A stretch of DNA of 64,000 bases, from NCBI GenBank assembly GCA_022792815.1, contig JAAWBS010000001.1, forward strand, positions 1-64,000, in the 5' to 3' direction. Shown here piece by piece: positions 51,186-58,387 of the stretch (positions are counted from its first letter, which is position 1; each line of letters begins with the position of its first letter). A program made the translations under genes and the position numbers. This DNA comes from Hungatella sp. GTDB lineage: Bacteria; Bacillota; Clostridia; Lachnospirales; Lachnospiraceae. Under the pieces are notes generated by a model that was given only the letters and a program-made list of their open reading frames with translations, had not been told where the DNA came from and made no database searches.

Positions 51186-52637
51186 TCACCCGTGGCCGCC
51201 TTGCAGCCGCGCTCTTGCAAACGCCGCCGTCTTCTCTGCCCATCCCGGCATTCGCCTCCCTCTATGCTCTGCTCCAGGCAGAGGGATCCTGCCCGCCAGT
51301 TCTTTAAAAAATGATTCTGCCTCCCTTTTGCATTCCCAGGGATCCGGAAAATCCGGCACCTGAAAACACTGTTCCGCAGAAACATCCCGGGGCCGGTCCG
51401 GCCTCATACTCCCGATCGTCCGATTGTAGAGCACCAGAAACCCAGGACAATTTTTCAATGCCTCCAGGGCCTTCACTCCCGCTTCCTGTTCCCACCACTT
51501 TCCTCCGTGGACCAGCCAGACGCAGGTTACATCCGGGGCCTCCCGCACTGTTTTCCATTCTGTGCCATAATCCCGGACTACCACCGGATAAAAAGCCTGC
51601 TTTAAGCGCACGGCCGGACCGTAGAAAGGTTTCACAGCCACCTGTCTGATCTGACAGATGCCATAGGAATCCACAGGGCTTCTGGTGCGAACTGCCATAT
51701 CCCGCACATCCTGTGAGTCATTCCACTCTTCATAAATCGTCTTAACTCCCAATTGGTTTAAATACCGGACAAACCCCAGGGCAATGTGTGTGACGCCCGC
51801 TCCGTGGCGGCTGCCTGCCAGGGCTACAATAAGAGATGATGGTTGATTTTCTTTGAAAACACCTGTTTGAGAATACAGAATTTCTAATTCTTCTTTTAAC
51901 TCCTCAATGGACGGATACCTCTGTGCCCTGTCCTCTCTGACACAGTTCCCGATAATCCTTCCCAGAGTCTGACCGAAAAGCTTCCCGTCTGCCTCTTCCC
52001 TCGTGTATCCTGTGGAAAGATAGTAGAGAAGGGCACCGATCTGATAGACATCCGTATAGACGCCCAATGCGCCTCCCGCCTTCTGTTCCGGCGCACAAAA
52101 TCCCGGCGTCCCGTAGCGCAGACGTGACCGGTTGGCCTCATCCAGACGGTCTGCATGGTCAAAATCCAACAACTTCACACAGCCATGGCAAAATAACAGA
52201 TTTCCTGGCTGCAGATCTAAATATAAAACAGGGGTTTCTCCTGCGGAATGCAGGTAATGGACCAGGTCACAGACTTGAACTCCTATGCGGAGCACTGCTT
52301 CCTGATTCAGATGTCCCTGGCTTTTCACCAGAGCATAGAGAGATTCACCCTCCAGATATTCTTCAATGAGATAACTGTAACTTTCGTCTTCTTCCAAGTC
52401 GTACACTTTGGGGATCCCGGCGTGATCCAGCGATGAGAGCAGAAGCGCCTCCTTCTTAAACTCCTCGTAACCGACAGACACCTTGGGCACCCTCTTCACA
52501 GCCCGGTATTCCTTTAACTCCAAATGGAGCGCCAGATACACGGTCCCGCTCCGCCCTTTCCCTAATAAGCGCACCAACTGATATTTTCCAAACAGAACGG
52601 TGTTCTCGATCTGCTCACCTCCTTCGTCCAACCTCAC
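51186..52637 (-). CDS. Hanks-type Ser/Thr kinase fused to a MinD-like pseudo-P-loop domain
   Basis: The 483-residue protein has a kinase domain at about 18-255: the glycine loop GKGRSGTVY (26-34) and Lys48 in AVKRV. The catalytic loop is YLDLQPGN (139-146), where the usual HRD is YLD with Asp141 kept, and the metal motif is DFD (158-160) instead of DFG. The C-terminal domain (about 268-440) is a MinD-like fold with altered loop GSRHGAGVTH (275-284). No membrane segment or PASTA repeat is present, unlike PrkC. It is a candidate source of phosphothreonine for the FHA proteins at 5317, 27715 and 33074. Start GTG 52637 is uncertain; TTG 52631 is an alternative. Confidence 0.85.
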   Translation of the reverse strand: MRLDEGGEQIENTVLFGKYQLVRLLGKGRSGTVYLALHLELKEYRAVKRVPKVSVGYEEFKKEALLLSSLDHAGIPKVYDLEEDESYSYLIEEYLEGESLYALVKSQGHLNQEAVLRIGVQVCDLVHYLHSAGETPVLYLDLQPGNLLFCHGCVKLLDFDHADRLDEANRSRLRYGTPGFCAPEQKAGGALGVYTDVYQIGALLYYLSTGYTREEADGKLFGQTLGRIIGNCVREDRAQRYPSIEELKEELEILYSQTGVFKENQPSSLIVALAGSRHGAGVTHIALGFVRYLNQLGVKTIYEEWNDSQDVRDMAVRTRSPVDSYGICQIRQVAVKPFYGPAVRLKQAFYPVVVRDYGTEWKTVREAPDVTCVWLVHGGKWWEQEAGVKALEALKNCPGFLVLYNRTIGSMRPDRPRDVSAEQCFQVPDFPDPWECKREAESFFKELAGRIPLPGAEHRGRRMPGWAEKTAAFARARLQGGHG

Positions 52638-52649
52638 CTCTTATCTAGT

Positions 52650-52678
52650 ATCTTAATACAATTTCAGAGTTTTCGCAA
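52650..52678 (-). promoter_or_regulatory. Candidate promoter of the kinase operon
   Basis: On the minus strand TTGCGA (52678-52673), a 17-base spacer and TAAGAT (52655-52650) lie just before the GTG start of the kinase gene. The leader would be very short. Confidence 0.4.
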
Positions 52679-52728
52679 TGGGTAATTCCAGAATCTCTTA
52701 AATTTTTCAAAATTTTTTTACATAGGAA

Positions 52729-52763
52729 TTGATATTTGACCGTATTATATAGTATATTATAGT
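52729..52763 (+). promoter_or_regulatory. Candidate mecA promoter region
   Basis: An AT-rich stretch holds TTGATA (52729-52734) with TATATT 18 bases on, and TTGACC (52736-52741) with TATAGT (52758-52763) 16 bases on. Either pair could serve mecA. The region is divergent from the kinase promoter. Confidence 0.45.
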
Positions 52764-52824
52764 TGAGACATTCTATTCTTTTATTGATAGAAAATTTGAT
52801 TTGTACTGAAAGGGAGTATCCTGT

Positions 52825-53556
52825 ATGAAAATAGAACGTATCAATGACAATCAGATTCGATGTACTCTGACCAGTTTGGATTTGAGCGCCCGCAACTTGA
52901 ATCTGGGGGAGCTGGCCTATGGGAGTGAGAAGGCGCGAAATCTGTTTCGGGAGATGATCCAGAAAGCCTCCAGCGAGGTCGGATTCGAGGCGGAAGACAT
53001 CCCCCTGATGGTGGAGGCGATCCCTCTGTCCAATGAGAGCGTAATGCTGGTGATCACCAAGATCGAGGACCCTGAGGAGCTGGACACTCGGTTCTCCAAG
53101 TTTTCCCCCCAGTCCGACGACAGCACGGATGTGCTCTCCCACCTGGCCAGTGAGCTGCTGGAGGGGGCGGAGACTCTGGGTCGGCTGTTAGGCGATTCTC
53201 TGGCCTCCGTCCTGGCGGACAACGCTCTGCAGGGAGACGGACAGGACTCCAAGGAGCCTGTTTCTTCCATGCGCATCTATTCTTTTGACGGCCTGGACCG
53301 GATATCCGAGGCCGCCAGAGCCGTGGGGAAGCTCTATGACGGCATCAACACGCTGTACAAAAAGCCAGACACCAGCCAGTATTATCTGGTGGTGAAGAAT
53401 GAGGGCTGTGAGCCACTGGCATTCAGTCGAGTCTGCAACATATTGGCTGAGTATGGAACCAAGGTCCGCCACGAATATGCCAGCGAAGCCTACTATGCAG
53501 AACACTATGAGGTCCTCTGTCAGGACAAGGCACTGCAGGTATTTTCCGCGATCTGA
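52825..53556 (+). CDS. mecA: MecA-type adaptor of the ClpC protease
   Basis: The 243-residue protein has the MecA layout: an N-terminal substrate-binding part (MKIERINDNQIRCTLTSLDL in outline, about 1-85), an acidic linker and a C-terminal ClpC-binding domain (about 150-243, with SFDGLDRISEAA and LAEYGTKV). MecA delivers proteins to ClpCP and so controls competence, stress and wall functions in Firmicutes. ATG follows AAAGGGAG. It has its own promoter and terminator. Confidence 0.9.
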   Translation: MKIERINDNQIRCTLTSLDLSARNLNLGELAYGSEKARNLFREMIQKASSEVGFEAEDIPLMVEAIPLSNESVMLVITKIEDPEELDTRFSKFSPQSDDSTDVLSHLASELLEGAETLGRLLGDSLASVLADNALQGDGQDSKEPVSSMRIYSFDGLDRISEAARAVGKLYDGINTLYKKPDTSQYYLVVKNEGCEPLAFSRVCNILAEYGTKVRHEYASEAYYAEHYEVLCQDKALQVFSAI

Positions 53557-53560
53557 CACG

Positions 53561-53595
53561 AAAAGACCGCCTGTGCAGACACAGACGGTCTTTTT
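53561..53595. terminator. Bidirectional terminator between mecA and the DUF1858 gene
   Basis: AAAAGACCGCCTGTG (53561-53575) pairs with CACAGACGGTCTTTT (53580-53594) with one mismatch, followed by T. Both arms end in A or T runs, so it can stop transcription from mecA and from the convergent DUF1858 gene. Confidence 0.8.
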
Positions 53596-53610
53596 GATGT
53601 CTCGAAAAGC

Positions 53611-53811
53611 TTAACGGTCGGCCAGAACCTCGTTCATCTTGGATACCAGATCATCACAATCTATTCCGTGAACATAGCACGCCTCTTCTAAGCTCTCACC
53701 CTGAGCGGACGGACATCCTAAGCAGTGCATCCCGGCGCCCATGAGCATCTGCGGAATCAGCTCATCCATCTGAACCAACTGACCAATCAGCATCTCTTTA
53801 TTAATCTGCAT
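53611..53811 (-). CDS. DUF1858 small protein with CxxC motif
   Basis: The 66-residue protein begins MQINKEMLIGQLVQMDELIP in outline and carries GMHCLGCPSAQGESLEEAC, the pattern of DUF1858 proteins related to the hybrid-cluster and ScdA N-terminal type. The Cys pair might bind a metal or cluster; the cell role is unknown. The start is ATG after AAGGAGG. It has its own promoter and faces the mecA terminator. Confidence 0.85.
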   Translation of the reverse strand: MQINKEMLIGQLVQMDELIPQMLMGAGMHCLGCPSAQGESLEEACYVHGIDCDDLVSKMNEVLADR

Positions 53812-53841
53812 GGGTATTCCTCCTTTCCATGTACTGGTTCT

Positions 53842-53870
53842 ACTATAATACTTTTTTTGTATTTTGGCAA
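53842..53870 (-). promoter_or_regulatory. Promoter of the DUF1858 gene
   Basis: On the minus strand TTGCCA (53870-53865), a 17-base spacer and TATAGT (53847-53842) lie about 30 bp before the ATG. Confidence 0.5.
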
Positions 53871-53942
53871 GGGGGACAGGTCGTTAGTTCAAGCTAACTG
53901 ACATTGCTTTCAATTTTAAACAATTGCACCTACAATTTCCTC

Positions 53943-53971
53943 TTGATTATTCGTCTGTTGTGGTATAAAAT
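53943..53971 (+). promoter_or_regulatory. Promoter of the ferredoxin gene
   Basis: TTGATT (53943-53948), 17 bases, then TAAAAT (53966-53971). The ferredoxin ATG lies 38 bp further on, after AAGGAGG. Confidence 0.5.
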
Positions 53972-54009
53972 GAGGATACACATGTATAGAATATAAGGAG
54001 GTAATGATT

Positions 54010-54180
54010 ATGGCACGTGTGATTAGTGATGCTTGTGTAGCTTGCGGTACCTGCGAAGGCGAGTGCCCCGTAGGCGCAATCTCTATGGGAGACGGACAGT
54101 ATGTAGTTGATGCGGATGCCTGCATCGATTGCGGCGCATGTGAAGGTGCCTGCCCGACCGGCGCGATCAGCGAAGCTTAA
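54010..54180 (+). CDS. 2[4Fe-4S] clostridial-type ferredoxin
   Basis: The 56-residue protein is a low-potential electron carrier for fermentation enzymes. It has two Cys motifs of the form CxxCxxCxxxCP: CVACGTCEGECP near 9-20 and CIDCGACEGACP near 38-49. The pseudo-twofold repeat (VGAIS, TGAIS) and the size match clostridial ferredoxins exactly. ATG 54010 lies eight bases after AAGGAGG; an in-frame ATG two codons earlier is too close to the site. A single gene with its own promoter and terminator. Confidence 0.95.
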   Translation: MARVISDACVACGTCEGECPVGAISMGDGQYVVDADACIDCGACEGACPTGAISEA

Positions 54181-54198
54181 TTATATCACAGATACTTA

Positions 54199-54234
54199 AA
54201 ATGCCTCTTCCACCGCGGAAGGGGCATTTCTTGT
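54199..54234 (+). terminator. Terminator after the ferredoxin gene
   Basis: AAATGCCTCTTCC (54199-54211) pairs with GGAAGGGGCATTT (54217-54229), followed by a short T-rich tail. Confidence 0.75.
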
Positions 54235-54286
54235 TTCCTATAACAAAACACAGCGGCTATTGAAGCCCGGTTAGGAGGCGCATTTC

Positions 54287-55015
54287 ATGAAAAAACCAGT
54301 CATCGGCCTGACCCCTGCCCACGATACGGACACCGGAGACTTGGCCATGAGGTCCACTTATTTAAAGGCACTCTCAGCGGCAGACGTGATTCCCGTCGTC
54401 CTTCCTCTCACCCTCTCCCCTGACGGCTGTGAGCAGATGGCAGAAACCTTAGACGGCTTTGTGTTCACCGGCGGGCCTGATCCCCATCCCTTTCTCTTCG
54501 GAGAGGAGACTCACAGGGCATGCGGCAATGTGTCCTCTGTGAGGGACACCATGGAGCTGGCTCTTCTCGCGGCAGTCTTAAAGACCGGGAAGCCGGTTCT
54601 CGGAATCTGCCGTGGGATCCAGATCATCAATGTGGGGCTGGGGGGAACCATCTACCAGGATATCCTCAGCCAGTACTCTCCAAACTGCGGGGGTCCCATC
54701 GCTCACCGGCAGCCTTTCGCCTTCCACCTTCCCTCCCACAAGGTCGAGGTCACGGCAAAAAGCCGTCTGGCCCGGATCTGCGGCTGTACGGCCCTGGCGG
54801 TAAACAGCATGCACCATCAGGCCGTCAGGGACCTGGCGCCGTCTCTCTCGGCGTGCGCCAAAGCCGCTGACGGCCTGATCGAGGGAGTGGAGATGGGGGG
54901 CCACCCCTGGTTTCTCGCTGTTCAATGGCATCCGGAACATCTCTGGGAGCAGGACGAGGCCGCTGCCCGGCTGTTCCAAAGCTTCGGAGATGCCTGCCGG
55001 GCGGGCCTGTCCTAA
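54287..55015 (+). CDS. Class I glutamine amidotransferase-like hydrolase (PuuD type)
   Basis: The 242-residue protein belongs to the gamma-glutamyl-gamma-aminobutyrate hydrolase group. The triad is visible: the nucleophile Cys in VLGICRGIQIINV (near 105-117), and His and Glu in AVQWHPEHLW near 209-218. PuuD-type enzymes hydrolyse gamma-glutamyl amides in polyamine breakdown; no other put genes are near, so the substrate is open. ATG follows AGGAGG. Its end overlaps the convergent MerR-like gene by four bases. Confidence 0.9.
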   Translation: MKKPVIGLTPAHDTDTGDLAMRSTYLKALSAADVIPVVLPLTLSPDGCEQMAETLDGFVFTGGPDPHPFLFGEETHRACGNVSSVRDTMELALLAAVLKTGKPVLGICRGIQIINVGLGGTIYQDILSQYSPNCGGPIAHRQPFAFHLPSHKVEVTAKSRLARICGCTALAVNSMHHQAVRDLAPSLSACAKAADGLIEGVEMGGHPWFLAVQWHPEHLWEQDEAAARLFQSFGDACRAGLS

Positions 55016-56346
55016 AACAGCTTCTTCCCGCTCTTGCCAAACTTCTTTTTTTTGAAAAACGGGACTTTGGCCGCAGCCGCTTCGGCCCGGCCTTTTCCCT
55101 GTTTCTGATAGGCTCTGATGGTCTCGTCTAACTGGCGGAACCGCTCCTCCTCCTTCTCGTCGCTGACCCGCATCAGATACTCTACCTCTTTCATCACCTT
55201 GTCCGTCACATCCTCGCTGACCGTGTTGCTCACTTCCCTGGCCAGTCTGTCCATGTTGGCATCCATGGCCCGTCCGATAATATGGTTCATAACACTCTGG
55301 AAACGAGCCATCTTCTCCGCGTTCAGCTCGGCAGTCTGGGGTTTCTGATGAAGGTTGTCCACCTCCTTTAAGCTTGTCTCCTCCTGCTTTCTCAAGTTCC
55401 TCTGAAGATGTTCGATGGACATCACAGCCGCTCCGCTCTTGGCCGGACGCACATCAGGCTCTTTGGGCTGACCCTGTCCTTTCTCCCCAGACAAAGCTCC
55501 GGACACTCCTCCCGGATTCTCTGCCCCACGGACTTCCGGCGATCTGACACTGTCACCGGAAGCGGGCGCCGGGAGTGTTCCGTCTTCTGACATACGGGGA
55601 ACAGACTGTTCCTGAGCCTCCCGCGGGCCGCAAACCTTAGACGGTTCCTGGACGGCTTTTGCCTGCGCTGTGCCGGACTGCCCTCTGGGGGACTCAGCGG
55701 GACGGGATTTTTCCGGTTCTTTCGGCACCTCGCCGTGCCGGACTCTCGATTGTGTCCGCATGGACTCTGCCACCCGTGTCTCCGGCTGCTCACGGGAGGC
55801 CTCCGCTGTCTGCGCCTTCAGCTGCACCCGAGGAGACTCCGCCGTCTGTGCCTTCAGCTGCACCCGGGAAGCTTCTGCCGTACGCGTCCTCGGCTGTTCC
55901 CGAGAGGCTTCTGTCCGCGCTTTTACCTGTTCCCGCAGAATCTCTGCCGGACGCACTTTCGACTGCTCCCGAGGCGCCTGCGCTGTCCGCGGGTTCGGCC
56001 GTTCCCGTGACAGTTCTCCCGGCCGCACCTTTGGCTGTTCCCGTGATGGTCCCTCATTCCAAGCTGCTTTCATGTCTTCCTCCATATAATCTTCGGTGAT
56101 GGTAATCTCCCCCATGGCACCTGTCATTTTATTCAGGGCATTTTTGATTGCCTTCAGCTGGTATCCTTTTTCCTTTAACTCCTTTATCTGACGGAATAAA
56201 CGGATATGGTACTCCGTATAATAGCGATGTCCCATGTCATTTCTGGGGATGTCCAGTTCCAGCTCGTCCTCCCAGTAGCGGAGAACATGAGACTCCACAT
56301 CCACCTGTTTCGATGCATCCGATATAAGATAACGTACCTCAGCCAT
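55012..56346 (-). CDS. MerR-like DNA-binding protein with 12-residue repeat linker
   Basis: The 444-residue protein has an N-terminal MerR-type helix-turn-helix (about 1-75; YLISDASKQVDVESHVLRYW in outline). A linker (about 100-230) of 11 tandem repeats of 12 residues follows, each like SREQxKxRTAEA, then a Gly/Ser/Pro stretch. The C-terminal helical region (about 320-410, VMNHIIGRAMDANMDRLARE in outline) could be coiled coil, and the end is very basic (KKKKFGKSGKKLF). The layout recalls RacA, the chromosome-anchoring protein, but this is only an analogy. Start: ATG after GAGGAT. It stands upstream of no operon partner. Confidence 0.72.
   Translation of the reverse strand: MAEVRYLISDASKQVDVESHVLRYWEDELELDIPRNDMGHRYYTEYHIRLFRQIKELKEKGYQLKAIKNALNKMTGAMGEITITEDYMEEDMKAAWNEGPSREQPKVRPGELSRERPNPRTAQAPREQSKVRPAEILREQVKARTEASREQPRTRTAEASRVQLKAQTAESPRVQLKAQTAEASREQPETRVAESMRTQSRVRHGEVPKEPEKSRPAESPRGQSGTAQAKAVQEPSKVCGPREAQEQSVPRMSEDGTLPAPASGDSVRSPEVRGAENPGGVSGALSGEKGQGQPKEPDVRPAKSGAAVMSIEHLQRNLRKQEETSLKEVDNLHQKPQTAELNAEKMARFQSVMNHIIGRAMDANMDRLAREVSNTVSEDVTDKVMKEVEYLMRVSDEKEEERFRQLDETIRAYQKQGKGRAEAAAAKVPFFKKKKFGKSGKKLF
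55657..56049 (-). repeat. 36-bp coding repeats (11 copies) in the MerR-like gene
   Basis: Eleven units of about 12 codons encode variants of SREQxKxRTAEA; one unit is a codon short. Two neighbours (RVQLKAQTAE) are almost identical, suggesting recent duplication. The linker is highly charged and probably unstructured. Confidence 0.75.
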
Positions 56347-56504
56347 AGCATCCTCTCCTTTTGTTTCCAGATTTCACGTATTCCTTATAGCATCATATGA
56401 ACGGAAGACAGATAATATGCCAGTTAATTTCTCTTTTTTCATGGACCTACCCCAAAAGTCTGACCCACAGGGCTCTCCGCCTGCAGGGCTCGTGTTTCAC
56501 GGCA

Positions 56505-56542
56505 TAAAAAAGAAGCCCCACAGGGTCTCCCATGAGGCTTTC
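56505..56542 (-). terminator. Terminator after dnaB
   Basis: On the minus strand GAAAGCCTCA pairs with TGGGGCTTC (one bulge), followed by TTTTTT. It lies 11 bp after the dnaB stop and closes the gdpP-rplI-dnaB transcript. Confidence 0.65.
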
Positions 56543-56552
56543 TCTGTCTCTT

Positions 56553-57896
56553 CTACTGTGCCGGCTGTCTCGTGGCATTGGCAAACCGGGTGTACTGAGG
56601 CATCCAGACCAGGTTCACAGTGCCGATGGGGCCGTTGCGCTGTTTGGCGATAATCACTTCTGCCATATCTTTCATCTCGGAATCTTTATTGTAGTAATCG
56701 TCTCTGTACAGAAACATCACCACATCCGCGTCCTGCTCGATGGCTCCGGACTCTCGAAGGTCCGAGAGCATGGGCCTGTGGTCGGTTCTGGTCTCACAGG
56801 CACGGCTCAGCTGGGAAAGCGCCACCACCGGCGCTTTCAGTTCCCTGGCCAAGGCCTTTAAAGATCGGGAGATCTCGGAGATCTCCTGCTGCCGGTTGTC
56901 GCTGCCCCGGCTGCTTCCCGTCATCAGCTGAAGGTAATCGATGATCACCATGCCGATGTCGTGCTCTAACTTGGCCTTTCGGCACTTAGAACGCAGCTCC
57001 GTGATGGAGATACCGGGAGTATCATCGATGAGCAGCCTGGAACTGCCGATCACCCCCACCCCCTCCACCACTGCATCCCAGTCGGAGTCGGTCAGGGTCC
57101 CGGTCCGCAGCTTCTGGGAATCCACATTGGACTCCATGGACAGCATACGGTTCACCAGCTGCTCCTTGGACATCTCCAGGCTGAACACCATACAGGGAAT
57201 CCCTCTTCTGACAGACACATAATCCACCACATTCAGCACAAAAGCAGTCTTTCCCATAGAGGGGCGGGCTGCCAGGAGAATCAGGTCCGAGGGCTGAAAC
57301 CCTGAGGTCTTATAGTCCAGATCGATAAAACCGGTTGGAACTCCGGTGACGGTCTCCTTGGTCTTGGATGCCCTCTCGATGTTCTCCAGAACATTGAGTG
57401 CCACCTGTCGGATGGGGACGAATTCTCCTGAATTCCGGCTCTGGAGCAGATCGAAAATCTTCTTCTCTGTGACAGCCAGAATATCCGCCAAAGGCTCTCT
57501 CCCCAGATAACAGTCATTAGCAATCTCTTCATTGACCTTAATCAGTCTCCGAAGGACCGCCTTCTCTCTGACGATCTCGGCGTAAGATCTGATATTGGCA
57601 GAGGTGGGCACCGTCGTGATGATCTCCCTGACAAAATCCAGGCTGCTGACCTCCGGCGGGACGTCCTTCTCTTTCAAGCGGTCCTGGAGAGTCACCAGAT
57701 CCACCGGCTTTCCCTCATTAAACAGCTCCACCATGGACTCAAACATCACGCCGTACTGGTGCTGATAAAAATCATCGGCCGTCACAGTCTCCGAAGCTGT
57801 GATAATCGCCTCCCGATCCATCAGCATGGAGCCGATCACTGACTGCTCCGCCTCGATACTGTGGGGGAGAACCCGTTTTAACAGGGCTTCTTCCAT
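56553..57896 (-). CDS. dnaB: Replicative DNA helicase DnaB
   Basis: This hexameric helicase unwinds DNA at the replication fork. The 447-residue protein has the N-terminal DnaB domain (about 8-110; PHSIEAEQSVIGSML) and the RecA-like C-terminal domain with Walker A ARPSMGKTAF (near 209-218), Walker B MVIIDYLQLM (near 317-326) and the LSQLSRACE segment. Length is normal and no intein is present. It follows rplI after a 43-bp gap. Confidence 0.97.
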   Translation of the reverse strand: MEEALLKRVLPHSIEAEQSVIGSMLMDREAIITASETVTADDFYQHQYGVMFESMVELFNEGKPVDLVTLQDRLKEKDVPPEVSSLDFVREIITTVPTSANIRSYAEIVREKAVLRRLIKVNEEIANDCYLGREPLADILAVTEKKIFDLLQSRNSGEFVPIRQVALNVLENIERASKTKETVTGVPTGFIDLDYKTSGFQPSDLILLAARPSMGKTAFVLNVVDYVSVRRGIPCMVFSLEMSKEQLVNRMLSMESNVDSQKLRTGTLTDSDWDAVVEGVGVIGSSRLLIDDTPGISITELRSKCRKAKLEHDIGMVIIDYLQLMTGSSRGSDNRQQEISEISRSLKALARELKAPVVALSQLSRACETRTDHRPMLSDLRESGAIEQDADVVMFLYRDDYYNKDSEMKDMAEVIIAKQRNGPIGTVNLVWMPQYTRFANATRQPAQ

Positions 57897-57939
57897 TGTA
57901 GTCTCTCCTTACCTGTCTGTAGGGCATAGCCGGTCGCCT

Positions 57940-58386
57940 TTATTCCTCCACAACCTTGACCGCCAGCTTTGCCGTCACTTCTCTGTGGAGCTTTATGGGG
58001 ACTTCGTGGGTTCCAAAGGTCTTTAATGGCTCGGGAAGCACCAGCTTCTTCTTGTCTACATCCAGCCCCAGCTGCTCCTGGATCGCCTTGCCGATCTCCT
58101 TGCCCGACACAGACCCAAAGGCCTTGCCGTTATCTCCGGCTTTGATGGCCAGGGTGACAGAGGACTTCTCCAGCTTTCCTGCCAGTTCCCTGGCGTCTGC
58201 CAGCTGCTTGGCTGCCACCTTCTCCTCATTGGCTTTCTTGAGCTTTAAGTCGTTTAAGTTCTTGGAAGTGGCCTCCACTCCCAGCTTCTTGGGCAGAATA
58301 AAGTTTCTGGCATATCCCTCGCTGACCTTGACCAGCTCCCCCTTCTTTCCCAATGATTTTACATCTTCTAACAATACAATCTGCAT
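57940..58386 (-). CDS. rplI: 50S ribosomal protein L9
   Basis: The 148-residue protein has the L9 N-terminal RNA-binding domain (MQIVLLEDVKSLGKKGELVKV and EGYARNFILPKKLG, in outline), a long central helix and the C-terminal domain (ending TAKLAVKVVEE). The size is standard. It is one base from the gdpP stop, so translation is coupled. The gdpP-rplI-dnaB order is conserved in Firmicutes. Confidence 0.97.
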   Translation of the reverse strand: MQIVLLEDVKSLGKKGELVKVSEGYARNFILPKKLGVEATSKNLNDLKLKKANEEKVAAKQLADARELAGKLEKSSVTLAIKAGDNGKAFGSVSGKEIGKAIQEQLGLDVDKKKLVLPEPLKTFGTHEVPIKLHREVTAKLAVKVVEE

Positions 58387-58387
58387 A

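Noticed and set aside
55657-56049. Possible CRISPR array because of regular 36-bp spacing
   Set aside because: The units are contiguous coding repeats without unique spacers and lie within an open gene; no cas genes are near.
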